Under the pieces are notes generated by a model that worked only from the letters and a program-made list of their open reading frames with translations, was not told the origin of the DNA and searched no databases. Of a stretch of DNA of 8,743 nt, positions 6,461 to 8,743 are shown one piece after another. The DNA is from Euryarchaeota archaeon UBA39 (GTDB lineage Archaea; Thermoplasmatota; Poseidoniia; Poseidoniales; Thalassarchaeaceae): assembly GCA_002503045.1 (NCBI GenBank), contig DAQW01000076.1, forward strand, positions 1 through 8,743, read 5' to 3'. Made by a program: the position numbers and the translations under genes. The stretch's first letter is position 1; the number at the start of each line of letters is the position of its first letter.

Positions 6461-6804
6461 CTATCGGGTATAGTGGCTTCTTCTTCAATGGAACGGAAGC
6501 CAGCTATAATTGTCCATGCTTCAATTTGATTTTCTACCATCTTCGTTTTTTCAGAATCGATATGATTCAATGTTCCACATGGACAGATGAATCTCCATGA
6601 AACTCTTCGATTTCCTCCAGTAAATCTTTTTTTAGTTACATTCCAACGGCCGCAAATACATCTCCATATGCACGTTTTTCTCACTAATTTCATATTCATT
6701 TCATATTTTAATCGCCTTTTTCGTGAGGAAAATGTGATTGAATATGGAACTCTAACCCTATTTGGTCCTAAAGTACCTCTCCACCAAGGTCGGTATTTTT
6801 TCAT
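6457..6804 (-). CDS. Small basic protein with two CxCG zinc-knuckle motifs, unknown function
   Basis: The predicted product has 115 residues and is strongly basic in its first half. It carries two knuckles, C45-x3-C49-x-C51-G and C74-P-C76-G, each in a matching W-R-(C/F)-I-C-x-C-G-x-(W/L)-N context about 25 residues apart. This suits a single zinc ribbon with nucleic-acid or ribosome contact, but I do not recognise a named family. The ATG at 6804 was chosen because AGGAG lies 8 bases upstream; the frame stays open to a TTG at 6957 but that longer start has no such signal. Its TGA (6459-6457) shares bases with the ATG of the TrhO gene, which implies coupled translation and perhaps a related job in tRNA metabolism (inference). 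It could conceivably be a non-coding shadow, but the start signal, motif symmetry and overlap argue against that. Confidence 0.7.
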   Translation of the reverse strand: MKKYRPWWRGTLGPNRVRVPYSITFSSRKRRLKYEMNMKLVRKTCIWRCICGRWNVTKKRFTGGNRRVSWRFICPCGTLNHIDSEKTKMVENQIEAWTIIAGFRSIEEEATIPDR

Positions 6805-6810
6805 TGATCT

Positions 6811-6817
6811 ATCTCCT
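6811..6817 (-). promoter_or_regulatory. Strong Shine-Dalgarno AGGAGAT deciding the start of the zinc-knuckle gene
   Basis: On the minus strand AGGAG (6817-6813) is followed by 8 bases and then ATG at 6804. It is the best ribosome binding site in the window and is the reason for preferring the 115-residue product over a 166-residue TTG start. Confidence 0.65.
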
Positions 6818-6910
6818 AAACCACTTCTGGGTAGGCATTGGATACGATCTGATTCTGCATATGGAGTATCTGAATGGAGAGAGAGAGTTTGGAAAATATG
6901 CTGAATGTGA

Positions 6911-6918
6911 TATTTTAA
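6911..6918. promoter_or_regulatory. AT-rich divergent promoter core (TATTTTAA / TTAAAATA)
   Basis: TATTTTAA lies 42-49 bases before the plus-strand membrane gene's ATG (6960), which would give a leader of about 20 bases. On the minus strand it reads TTAAAATA and lies about 107 bases upstream of the zinc-knuckle start (6804), giving a leader of about 80 bases. A second AT-rich element, CATATTTT on the minus strand (6893-6900), is an alternative for that gene. The element is placed by eye from archaeal TATA-box expectations. Confidence 0.45.
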
Positions 6919-6959
6919 TCGTCCGTCAAGACTAACTCTTTGACTGTTGATGGACAATC

Positions 6960-7550
6960 ATGGGGGTAGCCGTACAGCGCTTCCGTCTAGTTTCTCTTCT
7001 TCTTTTGATTCCAAGTATGGCTTTACCTGTGTATCTTAACGGACCCCGATACCTCTACCTCTATGCAACACAGTGGTCAATTGAATTGGCAACAATTGCA
7101 TTGCTGATTGGATACTTGCATGATCGATATCCTACATGGGATTTGGAGAAGGCTGCGAGTGCATCACTGGGGGCCGCTATATATCTCTCAATAGGGACAA
7201 TGGTTGGTTTTTGGTACGCCTTTGCTAGAGTATATTTCCCATTAATTAGTACATATTGGATAGTCGCACTTACTTGGAGCCATATTATTCCTCAAGCATT
7301 ATTGCTGATTAATCTAAGACTTTCCAATATTCAATTAAGACTATGGCATGGCTTTCTAGGTGCAACTTTCGCTATACTTTACTTACTCATCGATTGGTAT
7401 CGTGTTGTGGTCACTTCATCACCTACAACTTACGAATTTTTGAGTTGGGAAGGGAGTGATTCGATGATCAAATCATTATTTTTTGTTTTAGGTTCTATAC
7501 TTGTTTACATCATTATTATGCGTCTAAATTTACGGTTTCCAGCCCGGTAA
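6960..7550 (+). CDS. Multi-pass membrane protein, possibly FAR-17a/AIG1-like or Pr6Pr-like, unknown function
   Basis: The 196-residue protein is hydrophobic throughout, with about six predicted membrane helices (roughly residues 9-27, 37-53, 68-88, 96-117, 130-147 and 171-188), joined by short loops and with Arg/Lys at several ends. The conserved-looking polar residues inside or next to helices are T37 (YATQWSIEL), H108 (WSHIIPQALLLIN) and D145-W146. The pattern of a Thr-x-Trp early and a His before the fourth helix recalls FAR-17a/AIG1 and Pr6Pr-type proteins, some of which are membrane Thr/His lipid hydrolases; this is a weak pattern match, not an identification. It has no obvious Shine-Dalgarno before the ATG. 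Its stop codon lies inside the 3' end of the convergent nuclease gene, with a 21-base overlap. Confidence 0.7.
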   Translation: MGVAVQRFRLVSLLLLIPSMALPVYLNGPRYLYLYATQWSIELATIALLIGYLHDRYPTWDLEKAASASLGAAIYLSIGTMVGFWYAFARVYFPLISTYWIVALTWSHIIPQALLLINLRLSNIQLRLWHGFLGATFAILYLLIDWYRVVVTSSPTTYEFLSWEGSDSMIKSLFFVLGSILVYIIIMRLNLRFPAR

Positions 7551-8743
7551 ATCTTCGTTCTGGTGCAATCTTAGAATACTGGTTCCGGGAATACACTTCA
7601 CCTGTTTTCTTCGTGCAAATTCTCCTGGTTCAGCGTTTATGATTGCGATTATGTCGCCTCTATTTACTCCTGTAGATGTATCTGGTACATTCATTTTGAA
7701 TCCGACTACATTGATTACTCCGGTATGATCAATCATTGTAATCGACCATCTATCCGAATATCTTCCATCAGGTAAAGGTCCCTTTTGAGATTCTACTGAC
7801 CATACTCTACCAACGACGTTGACTCTAGGATGGATTTCGATGATTTCTATATCGGTTGGTTCTGGACCTTCAGATAGTTCAATACTTGCATATTGGTCAA
7901 TTGAAATCTCAGTTTTCCCTCTCCAGAGACTTGGTAAGCCTCCTCGAACTCTAACTCTCGCTCCTTTACGAAGTGACCTAGTAACCTCCTTTGGAGCGGT
8001 ATTCCATGCATTTTTTACTATGACATTATCTAGCCCTTGACGAAGTTCAAATTCAAATATTACTCCACCATCTTTTAATTTAGGTTCTCTAGGAATTGTG
8101 AAAATTTCACCTTCTAAATCAACTCTTGTTACTACATCGATAACAGGAGTCAAGAGCAAATCTCTTCCTTTAACTTGAGCAGTTTTGTTATCTGGTAAGG
8201 ATGCATCATGCCCGCCTTGAGGACATAATGCTACATATGGGCATATTTTACAGCGTTCATTAGAATCTTCGGAAACACCCAAAAGAACCCCACCTTCTTC
8301 AAAATATGAGATGGGAGTTGGATTTGGTAAAGCATCATTTTCTGATTCGACACTACTAAGAATTTTGTACATGTCTTCCATTTCATTACTAATTATGATT
8401 AATTCATCTTTATCTGGAGCATTGATTTTTTTACGATATCCCGGTCCAAGATACCAGATTTCAAGCCCATCTACAGTTTCTTTTCTGTCATGAGTTTCCC
8501 ACCATAGCCATGAATACATTCGTAATTGTTCTGAATAAAGCCTAGATCGGTCATTATTTCCCATGGATGCTTTCAAATCAATAATCCTAATTTTCCCATT
8601 CCATCTATACACTAAGTCATATTCTCCTTGGAACCATTGTTCAGGATGTATTGTTTGCATAGAGAAAGTAGGTGCATCTGGATCAACAAACCATGGTCTT
8701 GAAATTGCCCAGGCTTCACTCCATGTTATCGCATCCTCACTAG
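7530..8743 (-). CDS. PD-(D/E)XK iron-sulfur nuclease (RecB/Cas4-like) with two C-terminal OB-folds; 5' end missing
   Basis: The frame is open to the right edge, giving 403 visible residues; the first Met at 8660 is internal, so the numbers below count from it. The nuclease core shows GEYD (D15), IIDLKAS (D28 and K30 of the metal-binding D-x-K) and the RecB-type helix EQLRMYSWLWW (Q45). Then comes C137-K-I-C140-P-Y-V-A-L-C146-P, three of the four cysteines of the Fe-S-bearing nuclease fold seen in Cas4, AddB and Dna2; the first cysteine should lie upstream of the window. Residues about 172-265 and 276-366 look like two OB-folds, predicted from alternating strands such as RKGARVRVRGGLP and GVINVVGFK. 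It therefore should cut and bind DNA (or RNA) ends. It is not Cas4 itself: no CRISPR context and too long. The gene ends in the 21-base convergent overlap with the membrane-protein gene. Confidence 0.8.
   Translation of the reverse strand, partial: SEDAITWSEAWAISRPWFVDPDAPTFSMQTIHPEQWFQGEYDLVYRWNGKIRIIDLKASMGNNDRSRLYSEQLRMYSWLWWETHDRKETVDGLEIWYLGPGYRKKINAPDKDELIIISNEMEDMYKILSSVESENDALPNPTPISYFEEGGVLLGVSEDSNERCKICPYVALCPQGGHDASLPDNKTAQVKGRDLLLTPVIDVVTRVDLEGEIFTIPREPKLKDGGVIFEFELRQGLDNVIVKNAWNTAPKEVTRSLRKGARVRVRGGLPSLWRGKTEISIDQYASIELSEGPEPTDIEIIEIHPRVNVVGRVWSVESQKGPLPDGRYSDRWSITMIDHTGVINVVGFKMNVPDTSTGVNRGDIIAIINAEPGEFARRKQVKCIPGTSILRLHQNEDLPGWKP

Noticed and set aside
6587..6904. Plus-strand 105-codon open frame
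   Set aside because: It lies opposite the zinc-knuckle gene and its leader, has no Shine-Dalgarno or domain, and ends beyond the start signal of the minus gene.
6805..6957. N-terminal extension of the zinc-knuckle protein to a TTG start
   Set aside because: The TTG has no ribosome binding site, while ATG 6804 has AGGAG at ideal spacing; the extra residues show no domain and the stretch contains the likely promoter.
8223..8252. Cysteine cluster taken as evidence of a cas4 gene
   Set aside because: Fe-S RecB-like nucleases outside CRISPR share this cluster; there is no array or other cas gene, and the long OB-like C-terminus does not fit Cas4.

Overview
The window most likely comes from a planktonic euryarchaeon of the Marine Group II (Poseidoniales, Thermoplasmatota) type. 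This is inference. The visible support is: a tRNA-Ser with CCA encoded in the gene; a ubiquitin-like sulfur-carrier protein ending exactly in Gly-Gly; archaeal TATA-like elements, including one placed for a leaderless start; a very large secreted protein with thrombospondin type 3 repeats and a C-terminal membrane anchor; and short gaps with coupled or convergent genes. A single-gene phylogeny (for example of the helicase) could overturn this placement.

Layout. Positions 1-178 hold the 3' end of an unrecognised plus-strand gene. It abuts a convergent minus-strand gene for a SAMP/ThiS/MoaD-like carrier (179-385). After an 83-base divergent spacer comes a complete tRNA-Ser(CGA) on the plus strand (469-554). 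Convergent to it is a DEAD-box RNA helicase with a long Arg/Asn/Gly-rich tail (581-2014, minus). A 134-base spacer with two inverted repeats separates it from the dominant gene (2149-5559, minus). That gene encodes 1136 residues: signal peptide, predicted seven-bladed propeller, about 470 residues of calcium-binding type 3 repeats, one membrane span, and a cytoplasmic tail ending in a WW-like motif. Upstream of it on the same strand lie a TrhO-type rhodanese (5597-6460) and, overlapping its start, a small basic protein with two CxCG knuckles (6457-6804). A divergent AT-rich promoter region follows, then a plus-strand multi-pass membrane protein (6960-7550). Its end overlaps by 21 bases the end of a minus-strand RecB-like iron-sulfur nuclease with two predicted OB-folds (7530 to the right edge, 5' end missing).

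How the genes relate. Three loci touch tRNA biology: the tRNA gene, the sulfur carrier (family role in tRNA 2-thiolation and protein tagging) and the TrhO homologue (U34 hydroxylation). They are not one operon, and tRNA-Ser(CGA) has C34, so it is not itself a U34 substrate. The clearest operon is the zinc-knuckle protein with TrhO, joined by a TGATG stop/start overlap. The giant repeat protein appears to have its own promoter and no Shine-Dalgarno. The nuclease-OB protein is the best candidate for an under-described DNA or RNA processing factor. No mobile element, CRISPR array or rRNA was seen.
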